From assembly GCA_964538085.1 (NCBI GenBank), contig CAZIDF010000013.1:32320-96319 (forward strand): DNA of 64,000 nucleotides, in the 5' to 3' direction. The position numbers were made by a program, and so were the translations under genes. Each line of letters opens with the position of its first letter. The stretch's first letter is position 1. The stretch comes from G020348385 sp964538085. Lineage in GTDB: Bacteria > Acidobacteriota > Aminicenantia > Aminicenantales > Aminicenantaceae. Shown here piece after piece: positions 52,599 to 61,436 of this stretch. The notes beneath the pieces were generated by a model. The model worked only from the letters and a program-made list of their open reading frames with translations. It ran no database searches and had not been told where the DNA came from.

Positions 52599-53683
52599 GG
52601 AAACTTCATTTCCCCATCATCTAAAATCGAACCGATCTCGAATAAAGGCTCTCCCTTGTTGGCGGGAGGCGTGTGGATGATATACAAGACTATTCCTGAG
52701 AATGGAGCGCGAAGCTCTTGGACCACATTCCCCAAGTAGTCTGTTAAATATCCCATGATCTCTCCTTTTTTGGCAAAATATCCCATCTCTGTTTGGGGAT
52801 AAAAAAGACCATCTGCATCCGAATAGACGACCTCATATTTGTCGATCCATATGGGATTTCGAATCATATCCGGCGCGCCTTTTATCATCTTCAAAAGCCG
52901 CATAACACTCAAGACGCCTCGGGTGTTGCGCACGATGGATTCTTCATCTGTTTTCCCCAAATACCCCGATTCGGTAGTGATGGCAGGTTTTTCAGAAAGC
53001 ACGGCCGTGTTCCCGAGATATTTTGAGTCGGAAAGATCTTTTGTTCGGGACTGGTCGATAATGATGTATTTGATTCCAAAAGCCAACGCCATTTTTTTGG
53101 AGATATCATCAAAATTTTTGTCTCCAGATATCATCCAGTACGTGTATGGGATCAATGCTTCGTTCCCATCTCCACAGTGCATATCGATCAAATAATCGCA
53201 CCGATCCACGACCTCCTTTTTAAGGACATAGGCCACCCTTTGGCTTATCGTGCCCTTTAGGTCACCTGGAAACACCCTGTTTAAATTCTTCCAGTCATGG
53301 GGATTGTAATATATGGTCCTTTTCTGGAATGACTGCAGACTAGCTATATGGACCAAGATAAGCGTACCTGATAGTGTTGCCGGATCGATGTTTTTCTTCA
53401 GACGGTAAAGAGCCAAAATCGGCGGATATTCATATCCATGGACTCCTGCAACCAAGGCAAGAACCTCGCCCGGCATAGAACCATTGATAACTGTTATGGG
53501 GATGCGGGTTTCGATACCGCTTTCCTCCGGGACAGGGAGATATCCTGATCTTATTTCCCCAGCTTGGATAGTCATATCGCCGATGAGAAACCGTCCATTC
53601 ATCTCCTGGCTCAAAGAGAAGGAATGGAGCACACCAATCGCAATAAGAATGAATAGAAGTCTTGTTAGATTGGATAGTCGCAT
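52595..53683 (-). CDS. Exported succinylglutamate desuccinylase/aspartoacylase-family hydrolase
   Basis: About 362 residues from ATG 53683, which follows AAGGAGG at eight bases; the open frame further upstream is rejected. Residues 3-25 are a signal peptide, so it is exported, unlike typical AstE. Zinc ligands are visible in GVHGYEYP (His and Glu) and DMHCGDG (His). The C-terminal part (GLFYPQTEMGYFAKKGEIMGYL to the end) is a beta-barrel domain as in AstE/AspA-like M14 relatives. It probably hydrolyses an amide in the periplasm, but the substrate is open. Confidence 0.9.
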   Translation of the reverse strand: MRLSNLTRLLFILIAIGVLHSFSLSQEMNGRFLIGDMTIQAGEIRSGYLPVPEESGIETRIPITVINGSMPGEVLALVAGVHGYEYPPILALYRLKKNIDPATLSGTLILVHIASLQSFQKRTIYYNPHDWKNLNRVFPGDLKGTISQRVAYVLKKEVVDRCDYLIDMHCGDGNEALIPYTYWMISGDKNFDDISKKMALAFGIKYIIIDQSRTKDLSDSKYLGNTAVLSEKPAITTESGYLGKTDEESIVRNTRGVLSVMRLLKMIKGAPDMIRNPIWIDKYEVVYSDADGLFYPQTEMGYFAKKGEIMGYLTDYLGNVVQELRAPFSGIVLYIIHTPPANKGEPLFEIGSILDDGEMKFP

Positions 53684-53782
53684 CGATATACCTCCTTTAT
53701 TTGTGCATCGATTCTCCCCGTATTCTACCTGTTTCATCTATCTTCCACAAATATAACCAGCATTAGGTCATCAATCAGGCAA

Positions 53783-53811
53783 TTGATTAAAGGTTTTCGA
53801 TTTGATATAAT
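53783..53811 (+). promoter_or_regulatory. Sigma-70 promoter of the small membrane protein gene
   Basis: TTGATT, a 17-base spacer and TATAAT, 43 bases before the start codon of the gene at 53855. Confidence 0.65.
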
Positions 53812-53854
53812 TTTTTTATAAAATTTCATTATTTATAAAGAGGGAGAAAACTTC

Positions 53855-54085
53855 ATGGGAAGATACGTTGTCATCATCGGAGGATTGATCGCTCTGTCTG
53901 GAGGAGCCTATCTGGCCATTTTCGTGTGGTGGCGAGAATTTTACGAACTTGTGTTCGGATCCATTCCCCCCTTGCTTTTTCTCGGGGGCCTCGTAGCGCT
54001 CATTGCAGGGATCAGCAGCATAAAGGATAAAAAGAGAATAGAGAGACTAGAGGAAGAGCTACCTGAAACACAGATAAATGAATAA
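53855..54085 (+). CDS. Small two-helix membrane protein
   Basis: A 76-residue protein with membrane helices at about 4-25 and 36-55 and a charged C-terminal tail (KDKKRIERLEEELPE) that could form a short coiled coil. AGGGAG lies nine bases before ATG, and a good promoter stands upstream, so it is probably a real and separately transcribed gene. I do not recognise the family. The 130 bases that follow contain only the promoter of the next gene. Confidence 0.75.
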   Translation: MGRYVVIIGGLIALSGGAYLAIFVWWREFYELVFGSIPPLLFLGGLVALIAGISSIKDKKRIERLEEELPETQINE

Positions 54086-54153
54086 TACGAGTTTGCTCAT
54101 ACCTCCTATCATCTAAGCTTTCTGTCTTTAATCAGGAGATACTCCAAAAACAC

Positions 54154-54182
54154 TTGACACGCTCGATGTATTTGTGTTATAT
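54154..54182 (+). promoter_or_regulatory. Strong sigma-70 promoter of the lysine-rich RHH gene
   Basis: A perfect TTGACA, 17 bases, then TTATAT, with AGGAG and ATG within 35 bases downstream. The -10 box overlaps the first base of a palindromic operator candidate. Confidence 0.75.
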
Positions 54183-54203
54183 GTAATTTGATTACAAATT
54201 ACA
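54182..54203. promoter_or_regulatory. Palindromic operator at the transcription start
   Basis: TGTAATTTG-ATTA-CAAATTACA is a perfect 9+9 inverted repeat exactly where transcription should start, and its last base begins the AGGAG. A repressor bound here would block transcription. The ribbon-helix-helix-like product of the gene is an obvious candidate for autoregulation. Confidence 0.65.
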
Positions 54204-54215
54204 GGAGCCAAGATT

Positions 54216-54641
54216 ATGACAGACAATGAAACAAAAAAAACGACAAAAGAAGGGAAAAAACAAGGCACATTTGAAGATTTCGGGAATCAAGTAGAAAAAT
54301 TCGCAGTAAGGACGGCAGATTCAATCAAAAAAGTGATCGACAAGGCTCTCGCATCGAGAAACACAGTTCTAACGATCCGCGTGAACGATGAAAGCAACAA
54401 AAAGCTCAACATGCTCGTAGAGGCCGGCCTATTCAAGAGCCGCTCTGAAAGTGCGGCATTCCTGATCCAAGAAGGCATCAAAAACCAAGAACCTCTCTTT
54501 TCAAAGATTATTGACAAACTCACAAAAATGGAAAAAATTCGAGACGAGCTCAAGGTTATCGTTTCAAAAGAAGTCGGAGTCAAGCCCACAGAGGAACCAA
54601 AAAAGAAAAAGGCCACACCGTCCACCAAGAAGAGCAAATAG
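54216..54641 (+). CDS. Lysine-rich ribbon-helix-helix-like DNA-binding protein
   Basis: A 141-residue, strongly basic protein. The core (residues 49-90) fits a ribbon-helix-helix fold: a short strand (VLTIRVND), helix one (ESNKKLNMLVEAGLF) and helix two (RSESAAFLIQEGIKNQ). The first 20 and last 15 residues are lysine-rich and unstructured, ending KKKKATPSTKKSK, reminiscent of histone-H1-like tails. A strong promoter with a 22-base palindrome precedes it. It could be an abundant nucleoid protein or an autorepressor. The family assignment rests on pattern only. Confidence 0.7.
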   Translation: MTDNETKKTTKEGKKQGTFEDFGNQVEKFAVRTADSIKKVIDKALASRNTVLTIRVNDESNKKLNMLVEAGLFKSRSESAAFLIQEGIKNQEPLFSKIIDKLTKMEKIRDELKVIVSKEVGVKPTEEPKKKKATPSTKKSK

Positions 54642-54681
54642 CCCGGTTTACGCCGTTTTTTGAATATGATATCATTTTTAA

Positions 54682-55116
54682 GTGACATCCTTAATCATTG
54701 CTGCGCTGACGATTCTTTCGCTGAACCTTCCCTCAACCACACAAAACATCGAAAAAGCTTTTCTTCAGAATAATTCAAACCTGTTGTTTGAACTGTTTTC
54801 CGTTCAAACGCCCATTAATATTTCCCTTCCTGAGCCGATCTTTTTCTCTGATCAGCTTTCCAACGAGCAGGCCTACTTTGTCTTTAAAAATATTTTTTCC
54901 TCTTACTCCACCTTCGAATTTTATTCAGAGCAGAAACCCAGATCCTCCGAAAACAACAATCATATCTTCCAAGCCAGATGGTCTTTTAGAGATAAGGACA
55001 ATAACGATCAATACCTTTTTTATATCTTTTTTTATCTGATGAAGGAAACAACTTCAGATAACACTTCATCGAAAACCGGCTGGAGAATCACAGAAATCAA
55101 GGCAAAGAAAATTTGA
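54682..55116 (+). CDS. Putative exported small protein (DUF4783-like)
   Basis: A 144-residue protein with GTG start. Residues 2-20 look like a signal peptide (LIIAALTILSLNLPSTTQ). The remainder, with LSNEQAYFVFKNIFSSYSTFEF and QARWSFRDKDNN, has the mixed alpha/beta pattern of DUF4783/NTF2-like exported proteins. I am unsure of the family. Its TGA overlaps the TTG start of the large kinase gene (TTGA), so it is translationally coupled to the kinase and may help it sense the periplasm. Confidence 0.65.
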   Translation: MTSLIIAALTILSLNLPSTTQNIEKAFLQNNSNLLFELFSVQTPINISLPEPIFFSDQLSNEQAYFVFKNIFSSYSTFEFYSEQKPRSSENNNHIFQARWSFRDKDNNDQYLFYIFFYLMKETTSDNTSSKTGWRITEIKAKKI

Positions 55117-58100
55117 GAAAAAGATTTTTTTACGCCTTCGCATTGGGCACAGTCCTTTCTATTCTGATATACTTGCTATCCTTTTTTCTCCCCTCCCTTC
55201 TAACATCTCAACATTATGACAGAAGTCTCAATCAGCTGAAAAACACAGCGGAATCGATTAAAAAGGATTTTACGCGAGTTTTGGAAAAACTCGATGAAAT
55301 GAAAAACAGAGTTTTAAAATCCCCTTTTCCTAACACGAATGAAGATTTGTTTTCCCTATTTAAGCAACTTGGCCTGAACTCAGAAAGAGAAGGTATCAGC
55401 TACTGCGATGAGCTAGGGTATCCCATCCTCTGGATGGGGAACGTCATCGATCTGAATAGCATCGACCGCCGCAATGGAATAGGATTTTCCTTCCAACAAG
55501 AAGAGTCCTCCTTTCTCCTCAGGAACAAGGCATCTGTCTATCTCGTTCTGGTCAAACAAATTCCCAATAGAGAATACATCGTTTTATATCAGCTGGTCGC
55601 CTTCTTGCCGCAATTTAAAACGCCCTATCTCAAAGAATACCATTTCTTAAACGCAACGCTGCTGCAAAACAGCAACATCGAATATTATGATTTCCGTGAT
55701 GATGTATCTGGACTTGAGAGGATATTCTCCAGACATAAGGATGAATATGTAGGAGAACCTGGCCTCCAGGGCGAAGTCCAAACCATCATATTTCCTTTAA
55801 GGAACGAAAACAAAAAGATTATTGCCACCGTTAACCTTAGCTCTCTATCTCGATCATCAATGATGGCCGATATGCGGGAGCGGATACTTCTCCTATCTTA
55901 CATACTTCTCGGGATTTCCCTAATTTTATTGCTCATTCATCTTGTTAAATCTCCTCATTTCATCAAGGAACGGAAACCTCTTCACGGCCTGTTGATCATC
56001 TTAACGCTGGGAGGGTTGAGGCTGATATTTTTCCCTATTGGAAAATTGGAAAAAATCCAGAGCCTCCCGGTTTTTTCCCCCTCTTCAGCAAGCTTCCTCT
56101 CGATCGGAAATTTTACACAATCTCCAGCAGATATCTTTATGACCGCCCTTTTTCTTTTTTTGATCATCGGGTGTTTTCTCCTTTTGGCCCAAAAATATCT
56201 TTATTCAGAAAAGCTCAACAAAACACCGCTTTTTGCATTCGCTTCTAACATTATTTCGGTGTCTCTCTCCCTTGTTGTCCTGGACCTATTCAGGGGGTAC
56301 ATGGCGCGGGTCGTTCTTCACTCTAATCTTGACCTTCTCGGCTTTTCCTTCAATCTGTCTTTTTTTCTAGTCCATCTCAGCATTTTCCTATTTTTCCTCA
56401 TCTTTTTATTGGTCAGCTTCAGCATGTTCCGGTTTGCCTTGAGCTTTTATCCGAATTTTTTCCTCACTTTATCTCTGCTCAGCGGCGGTTTTATAATTTT
56501 TATCTTTCTTCTCAAAAACAAAATCCATCCTTTGTTTTTCTTGATCCAGGGGACCATTCTTTTACTCGTTTTATTGTTCGCCTGTGTTCCATCTTTACTC
56601 AAGAAAAAAGAAATCCTGTTCTCTGCCTTTTTTCTGGCCATTTTCCTTGTGTATCCGACTATCAATCAGACATTCTCCAATAAAAGCAGGTCTATTACTC
56701 AGAATTTCCTCCAAAACATCATAAGATCCCAAGAAACATGGGGGACTTATCTCATCGAAAACTCGATACCGGAGATCGAAAAAAGAGCTGAGCCTATCCG
56801 TGATATTTTTCAAAATCCTGAACCCAATGATCTGGCCCAGACCCTTTGGGAAGAAACTTTGATCGCGAAATTCAATTGGTATTCGAGCTTTGAGCTACTC
56901 AGCCCTGAAGGAGTTATTCTGTCTCGTTTTTCTCTCAATGTTCCGGAACTTTTTCAGATTGAGTTCGATTTGCCGGAAAGCAGAGACTGGAGCATTTCCC
57001 GACACAGTCTTTTGTTCATGGGAATCGATAAAGACTTCCTCATCGGCTACAAAGACTGGTTCAACGAAGAAGAGTACATCGGAAGGATGATTATTTATCT
57101 ATCGGTGGACTACGATATGCTCCCTTTTCTATACTCTGCCAATCCCTATTTCGAACTTTTGAGAATCACATCGATTCCATCCCTCAATCAACATAATCTT
57201 GGATTCGCGATTTTCGATCTCAACGGGGAATTGATCTTCAACCCGAATAACATTTCAACAGGAATTCCCCTGGCGACACTCCGGGAAATCCGCTCTTCAT
57301 CGGAGGCTCTCTGGGTATCTTTTATGGACAAAAAGAAAAAATTCGACAGCTTGTACTTTTTGCACAACAACAAGATCTATTCCCTTTTTCTGCCTAAAAA
57401 AAACATGCTCGACTTTTCGGTAGGTTTTCTGAAGATATTTTTTCTATACTTTCTCTTTTTCATGACCTTCCTGTTCGTTCTTTCGGTCACTTCCAGTAAA
57501 CGAAATATCAAAAATCCGCTCTGGTCGTTTTCTAACCGTGTTTATTTTTCTTTCATCGCCATCGCTCTCATTCCTCTCCTCCTCTTTACCTATTCGACCA
57601 GAAATTTTGTCAGGCAGATGTTCACTCAACAAATAACAGAAAAAGCCGAGATCCACGCTACCTTTGCACGAAGGGTTGTAGAAGAATACTTTCTTCTCCA
57701 GCAAGAAGAGCAATTATCTCTAACTCTTCCTCCGGATAATGTGATGCTCGTGATCAGTTCCACTATCTCGAATGACGTGAATCTATATCAAGATGGTGTC
57801 CTCATTTCATCCAGCCGGCGGGAATTCTTCGACTTTGGGATTCTCCCCGAAATGATCGACGGAGAAGTCTACTACAAAATTCTTTACGAAAATAATCCCT
57901 TTTACTCACAAAGCCAAAAAATCGGGGATTATTTTTTCCACACACTCACCATTCCTTATCCATTTCAAAGCTCCCTGTTGCTCATCTCTCTCCCCTTTCC
58001 TCTTGAACAACAGGAAATTTCAAAAGCGACCAGAGAACTCCTCGAGTTTTTCTTTTTTATCTCTTCCTTTTTTATCTTTATCGTTCTCCTCTTCGCCAGA

Positions 58101-58958
58101 GGAATAGGCAGCATGATCGTGACACCGATCAGGAAACTCCTTGCTGGGACGAGAGAAGTCGGCTTGGGTAACCTTGAAATATCCATCCCCCATAAACATG
58201 AAGATGAAATGAAGACACTTATCGATGGCTTCAACTCGATGGTGGAAAGCTTGAAAGAACATCAGTTGGAAATGGCGGAAATGAGCAAAAAAGTCGCTTG
58301 GGCAGAAATGGCCCGCAAAGTGGCTCATGAAATAAAAAATCCCCTCACACCGATTCAGCTCTCTGCCGAACATTTATTGAGAGTTTACAACGATAAAAAG
58401 GAAAACTTTGAAGAGACTCTCAATGAATCGACTTCTTACATTATTAAGGAAGTCGATAATTTGAGAAGAATCGCAAAAGAATTCATGGAAATTTCAAAAG
58501 AATCGGCTCTCCAAAAAGAACCTTTCGATCTAAAGGAGGTTATTCAGGATACGATCTCTCCGTACAAAAAAGCATTCGCAGAACGCATCACCCTGGTCGA
58601 AACCTATGAGGGAGAGGATTTTATCTATAACGGGGACAAAGCCAAAACTCAAATCGCTCTCCGTAACATTTTCACCAATGCTGTCGAGGCCATCGGAAAA
58701 CAGGGGAAGATTCAAATAAAACTGTCGGGTAATAAATCAGGCTTCACAGTCGAAATCACCGATTCTGGCCTAGGAATGGACCAAGAGACGCTCGGCCGGA
58801 TTTTCGAGCCATATTTCTCAACAAAAGAAGTTGGAACAGGATTGGGGCTTTCTATTGCGAAAAAGATCATCGAAGACCATAAAGGCAAAATCGAAGCTTT
58901 CAGCGGAAAAAACAAAGGAACAAAAATCACCATCTTTCTGCCCGCTGAAAACTTGTGA
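55113..58958 (+). CDS. Very large NtrY-like membrane histidine kinase
   Basis: A 1281-residue kinase with TTG start, nearly twice the length of usual NtrY. The first helix (7-27) and an extracytoplasmic segment (about 30-245) precede a cluster of eight or more membrane helices (250-540). A second large extracytoplasmic domain (about 540-770), another helix (about 770-790) and a third such region (about 830-965) follow. Then come a last helix, HAMP, and the NtrY-type DHp (ARKVAHEIKNPLTPIQLSAE) with HATPase (DSGLGMDQE, GTGLGLSIA). No PAS domain or partner NtrX gene is seen nearby. The central membrane block may be its own sensor or transporter-like unit. Confidence 0.9.
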   Translation: MRKRFFYAFALGTVLSILIYLLSFFLPSLLTSQHYDRSLNQLKNTAESIKKDFTRVLEKLDEMKNRVLKSPFPNTNEDLFSLFKQLGLNSEREGISYCDELGYPILWMGNVIDLNSIDRRNGIGFSFQQEESSFLLRNKASVYLVLVKQIPNREYIVLYQLVAFLPQFKTPYLKEYHFLNATLLQNSNIEYYDFRDDVSGLERIFSRHKDEYVGEPGLQGEVQTIIFPLRNENKKIIATVNLSSLSRSSMMADMRERILLLSYILLGISLILLLIHLVKSPHFIKERKPLHGLLIILTLGGLRLIFFPIGKLEKIQSLPVFSPSSASFLSIGNFTQSPADIFMTALFLFLIIGCFLLLAQKYLYSEKLNKTPLFAFASNIISVSLSLVVLDLFRGYMARVVLHSNLDLLGFSFNLSFFLVHLSIFLFFLIFLLVSFSMFRFALSFYPNFFLTLSLLSGGFIIFIFLLKNKIHPLFFLIQGTILLLVLLFACVPSLLKKKEILFSAFFLAIFLVYPTINQTFSNKSRSITQNFLQNIIRSQETWGTYLIENSIPEIEKRAEPIRDIFQNPEPNDLAQTLWEETLIAKFNWYSSFELLSPEGVILSRFSLNVPELFQIEFDLPESRDWSISRHSLLFMGIDKDFLIGYKDWFNEEEYIGRMIIYLSVDYDMLPFLYSANPYFELLRITSIPSLNQHNLGFAIFDLNGELIFNPNNISTGIPLATLREIRSSSEALWVSFMDKKKKFDSLYFLHNNKIYSLFLPKKNMLDFSVGFLKIFFLYFLFFMTFLFVLSVTSSKRNIKNPLWSFSNRVYFSFIAIALIPLLLFTYSTRNFVRQMFTQQITEKAEIHATFARRVVEEYFLLQQEEQLSLTLPPDNVMLVISSTISNDVNLYQDGVLISSSRREFFDFGILPEMIDGEVYYKILYENNPFYSQSQKIGDYFFHTLTIPYPFQSSLLLISLPFPLEQQEISKATRELLEFFFFISSFFIFIVLLFARGIGSMIVTPIRKLLAGTREVGLGNLEISIPHKHEDEMKTLIDGFNSMVESLKEHQLEMAEMSKKVAWAEMARKVAHEIKNPLTPIQLSAEHLLRVYNDKKENFEETLNESTSYIIKEVDNLRRIAKEFMEISKESALQKEPFDLKEVIQDTISPYKKAFAERITLVETYEGEDFIYNGDKAKTQIALRNIFTNAVEAIGKQGKIQIKLSGNKSGFTVEITDSGLGMDQETLGRIFEPYFSTKEVGTGLGLSIAKKIIEDHKGKIEAFSGKNKGTKITIFLPAENL

Positions 58959-59040
58959 CCCCCAATCACTCTAAAAAAGAGAGGTTGAACCGACTAAATA
59001 ACTAGATATTTTTTTTTATTTATGGAAGAATAATTTGAAA

Positions 59041-59967
59041 ATGAGAAAATTAAGGATAAATCTTATTTTGTGGCTTGCCGTTTTGTCGGTGGTAACTTCT
59101 CCTTTGGCAGGGGAAAAAATTAGCTTCAAAATCAGCTACAATACTGCATCGATAAACAAAGGGGACCTGAACACTTGGATCGATTCCTACAACACTTTCT
59201 GGAACGACTGGAAAGCATACAGTAATGGACAGTTGGAAGGGCAGTTCAATACCCTCAAATATGGGCCTAAATACGAGGTGGAGCTGAGGATCCCTCTTTT
59301 TGCCGGAATCGCATTTAATCTCAGCGGAAGCCATTATAGCCAAACCGGAGAAGGGACCGTTTCCTTTGTTCATGGTATACTGTTCCAAACAGAGAACAAT
59401 TTTAGGAGGAACGAGATCCGGGGCATTCCTATCAAAATCGGTTTATCCTATTCTCTCGCTCTTCCTTTTTCAGAAAAATTCTATCTTTTTGCCGGTGTTG
59501 GCAGGCACATCACATTCTTCAAATATAAATTTATTGGAGATTATGAGTTAATAATCGGGGAATCCAAGAGTTATTCCCTAAAAAGAGATTATACGTATAA
59601 TTCTGAAGCGCTCGGTTTTTATGCGACATTCGGCGTAGAGTATGATCTGATCAAGCACATCGCCATCGTGGTCGAAGCGGAAAAAGTGTGGTCCAAAGCA
59701 GACGGATTCAAGGGCTCATACCATTCGGATTTTTTTGATCCTTTTGAAAACTCCCACACTGTAGAGGAAGGAAAAGCATCTCTGTATTTTTATGAATACA
59801 AGCCTTATTGGAACGACACATATTATTACTCCCTTGAGGGATATAAAATTAAGCCTAAGGATCCAGAAGATTATCCAATAGGAATCGAGGATATCAAGAA
59901 CATCCGTCAGGGAGAATTCGATCTAAACACATTCTCTTTTAAAATAGGGATCAGGTTCAAATTCTAA
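59041..59967 (+). CDS. Predicted outer-membrane beta-barrel protein
   Basis: About 308 residues from ATG 59041 with a signal peptide (residues 3-24, cut near PLAGEK). The mature part shows alternating hydrophobic strands such as GIAFNLSGSHYSQTGEG, IKIGLSYSLALPF and FYATFGVEYDLIKHIAI. It ends NTFSFKIGIRFKF with the terminal Phe of barrel proteins. It is probably an OmpA/OmpW-sized porin-like barrel. No specific family is recognised. TTG 59035 is an alternative start. Confidence 0.82.
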   Translation: MRKLRINLILWLAVLSVVTSPLAGEKISFKISYNTASINKGDLNTWIDSYNTFWNDWKAYSNGQLEGQFNTLKYGPKYEVELRIPLFAGIAFNLSGSHYSQTGEGTVSFVHGILFQTENNFRRNEIRGIPIKIGLSYSLALPFSEKFYLFAGVGRHITFFKYKFIGDYELIIGESKSYSLKRDYTYNSEALGFYATFGVEYDLIKHIAIVVEAEKVWSKADGFKGSYHSDFFDPFENSHTVEEGKASLYFYEYKPYWNDTYYYSLEGYKIKPKDPEDYPIGIEDIKNIRQGEFDLNTFSFKIGIRFKF

Positions 59968-59981
59968 TAAACGCAGTCAAA

Positions 59982-60482
59982 ATGTCAAAGATATTAGTCG
60001 CCTATACCAGTTGGACAGGGAATACAGAAAAAGTGGCTAGAGCCATCTTCGAAGCCCTGGAAGGGGACAAAACGATAAGGACATTGGACGGAGTTCAGTT
60101 CCTCGATGAATACGATCTCATTTTTATCGGTTTTCCGGTCCATTCCCACAGCGTCCCGTTTAAAATAGAGGAATTCATAAAAAAAATACCTGCCGGAAAA
60201 AAAATTGCTCTGTTCTCCACACACGGCTCTCTCACAGGAAGTCGGCTCTCTCGTGAAGCGCTGGAACATGCGTCAATCCTGGCCTCCAGTTCCAAGGTAC
60301 TGGGAACGTTTACATGCCGGGGGAAGGTTTCCCTCCAAGCCATGGAAGTGTTGAGCAAATCCCCTGAACACAAGGTTTGGGTGGATATGGCCACTTCGGC
60401 CCAGACTCATCCGGATGAAAGCGACCTGGAGGATGCCAGAACTTTTGCCAAATGGATCATGACTTTGAACCTCCAGGGTTGA
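59982..60482 (+). CDS. Flavodoxin-like protein
   Basis: A 166-residue flavodoxin fold. The FMN phosphate loop is YTSWTGNTEKVA (residues 8-19), and the 60s loop lies in FIGFPVHSHSVPF. The sequence FSTHGSLTGSRLSREA follows, as in the flavodoxin family proteins of anaerobes. It carries electrons for low-potential reactions. It follows the outer-membrane protein gene by 14 bases, but the two products need not be related. Its last 26 bases overlap the convergent meaB gene. Confidence 0.9.
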   Translation: MSKILVAYTSWTGNTEKVARAIFEALEGDKTIRTLDGVQFLDEYDLIFIGFPVHSHSVPFKIEEFIKKIPAGKKIALFSTHGSLTGSRLSREALEHASILASSSKVLGTFTCRGKVSLQAMEVLSKSPEHKVWVDMATSAQTHPDESDLEDARTFAKWIMTLNLQG

Positions 60483-61410
60483 TTGACTTCAATCTCTCGA
60501 TAATCTGATCTGCGATCGTGTAGGGGTCCACTTCTCGCCGGTAGATTTTGCCGATGAATTCTTCAAACTCAGAGTCCACGATATTATAGGTCACCGCTTT
60601 GTATAATTTATCACTTATGATGTCTTTCAACATCCATGAGATCAATCTCTTCTTCCTCAAAGTTTGCATGTCGTGATCTCTGGACGAGAGGACTTTTTCC
60701 ATTTCTTCCAATAGAGCTGAAATTCCCGTTCCTTCAGTTGCAACTGTTTTTACCACTGAAGGAGTCGGTCCGTCCTTGAATCCCAAGTCCAGCATTGCCC
60801 GCAACTGTTTTTCTGTTTTTGCGGCTTCGGGAGAATCTGCTTTGTTGAGGACAAAAATATCAGCGATCTCCATTAAACCGGCTTTGAATGCCTGTATCTC
60901 ATCTCCGGCTCCGGGTATCATGACAACGAGAATCAGGTCGGCAAATTTGACCACTTCCACCTCATCCTGTCCCACTCCTACCGTTTCCACAAGAATTACA
61001 TCTTTGCCAGCAGCTTCCAGGACAGCGATTGCTTCACCTGAGGCTTTGGCCAATCCCCCCAAATGGCCCCGGGTTGCCATGCTCCTAATGAAAATTCCCG
61101 GGTCTGTGCTGTGTCTCATCATCCTGATTCTGTCTCCCAGGATAGCGCCTCCTGTAAAAGGACTGGATGGGTCCACGGCGATGATCCCCATCTCTTTATT
61201 CTCTTTTCTCATGAATCCAATCATCTTGTCGACCAAGGTGCTCTTACCTGAACCCGGTGAGCCTGTTATGCCGATGATGGTGGATTTTCCTGTGTGAGGG
61301 AATAATTCCTTCAGAAGGTTTTGGGCCTCTCCGCTGCCGTTTTCTACCATGGAAATCCCTCTGGCAATAGCTCTAGGATTCCCATCGAGAATTTCTTGCG
61401 CTAAACTCAT
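60457..61410 (-). CDS. MeaB/ArgK-family G3E GTPase
   Basis: A 317-residue P-loop GTPase. Walker A GSPGSGKST, AVDPSSPFTGGAILGDRIRM split into the typical switch, VETVGVGQDE and NKAD are all characteristic of MeaB, the chaperone of methylmalonyl-CoA mutase. The C-terminal dimerisation region is present. No mutase gene lies in the window. It stands 26 bases downstream of an acyl-CoA dehydrogenase gene on the same strand, which suggests branched-chain or odd-chain acyl metabolism. It could serve another B12 mutase. Confidence 0.94.
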   Translation of the reverse strand: MSLAQEILDGNPRAIARGISMVENGSGEAQNLLKELFPHTGKSTIIGITGSPGSGKSTLVDKMIGFMRKENKEMGIIAVDPSSPFTGGAILGDRIRMMRHSTDPGIFIRSMATRGHLGGLAKASGEAIAVLEAAGKDVILVETVGVGQDEVEVVKFADLILVVMIPGAGDEIQAFKAGLMEIADIFVLNKADSPEAAKTEKQLRAMLDLGFKDGPTPSVVKTVATEGTGISALLEEMEKVLSSRDHDMQTLRKKRLISWMLKDIISDKLYKAVTYNIVDSEFEEFIGKIYRREVDPYTIADQIIERLKSINPGGSKS

Positions 61411-61436
61411 TTTTTTTTCAAGCAGAATTCTTCACG

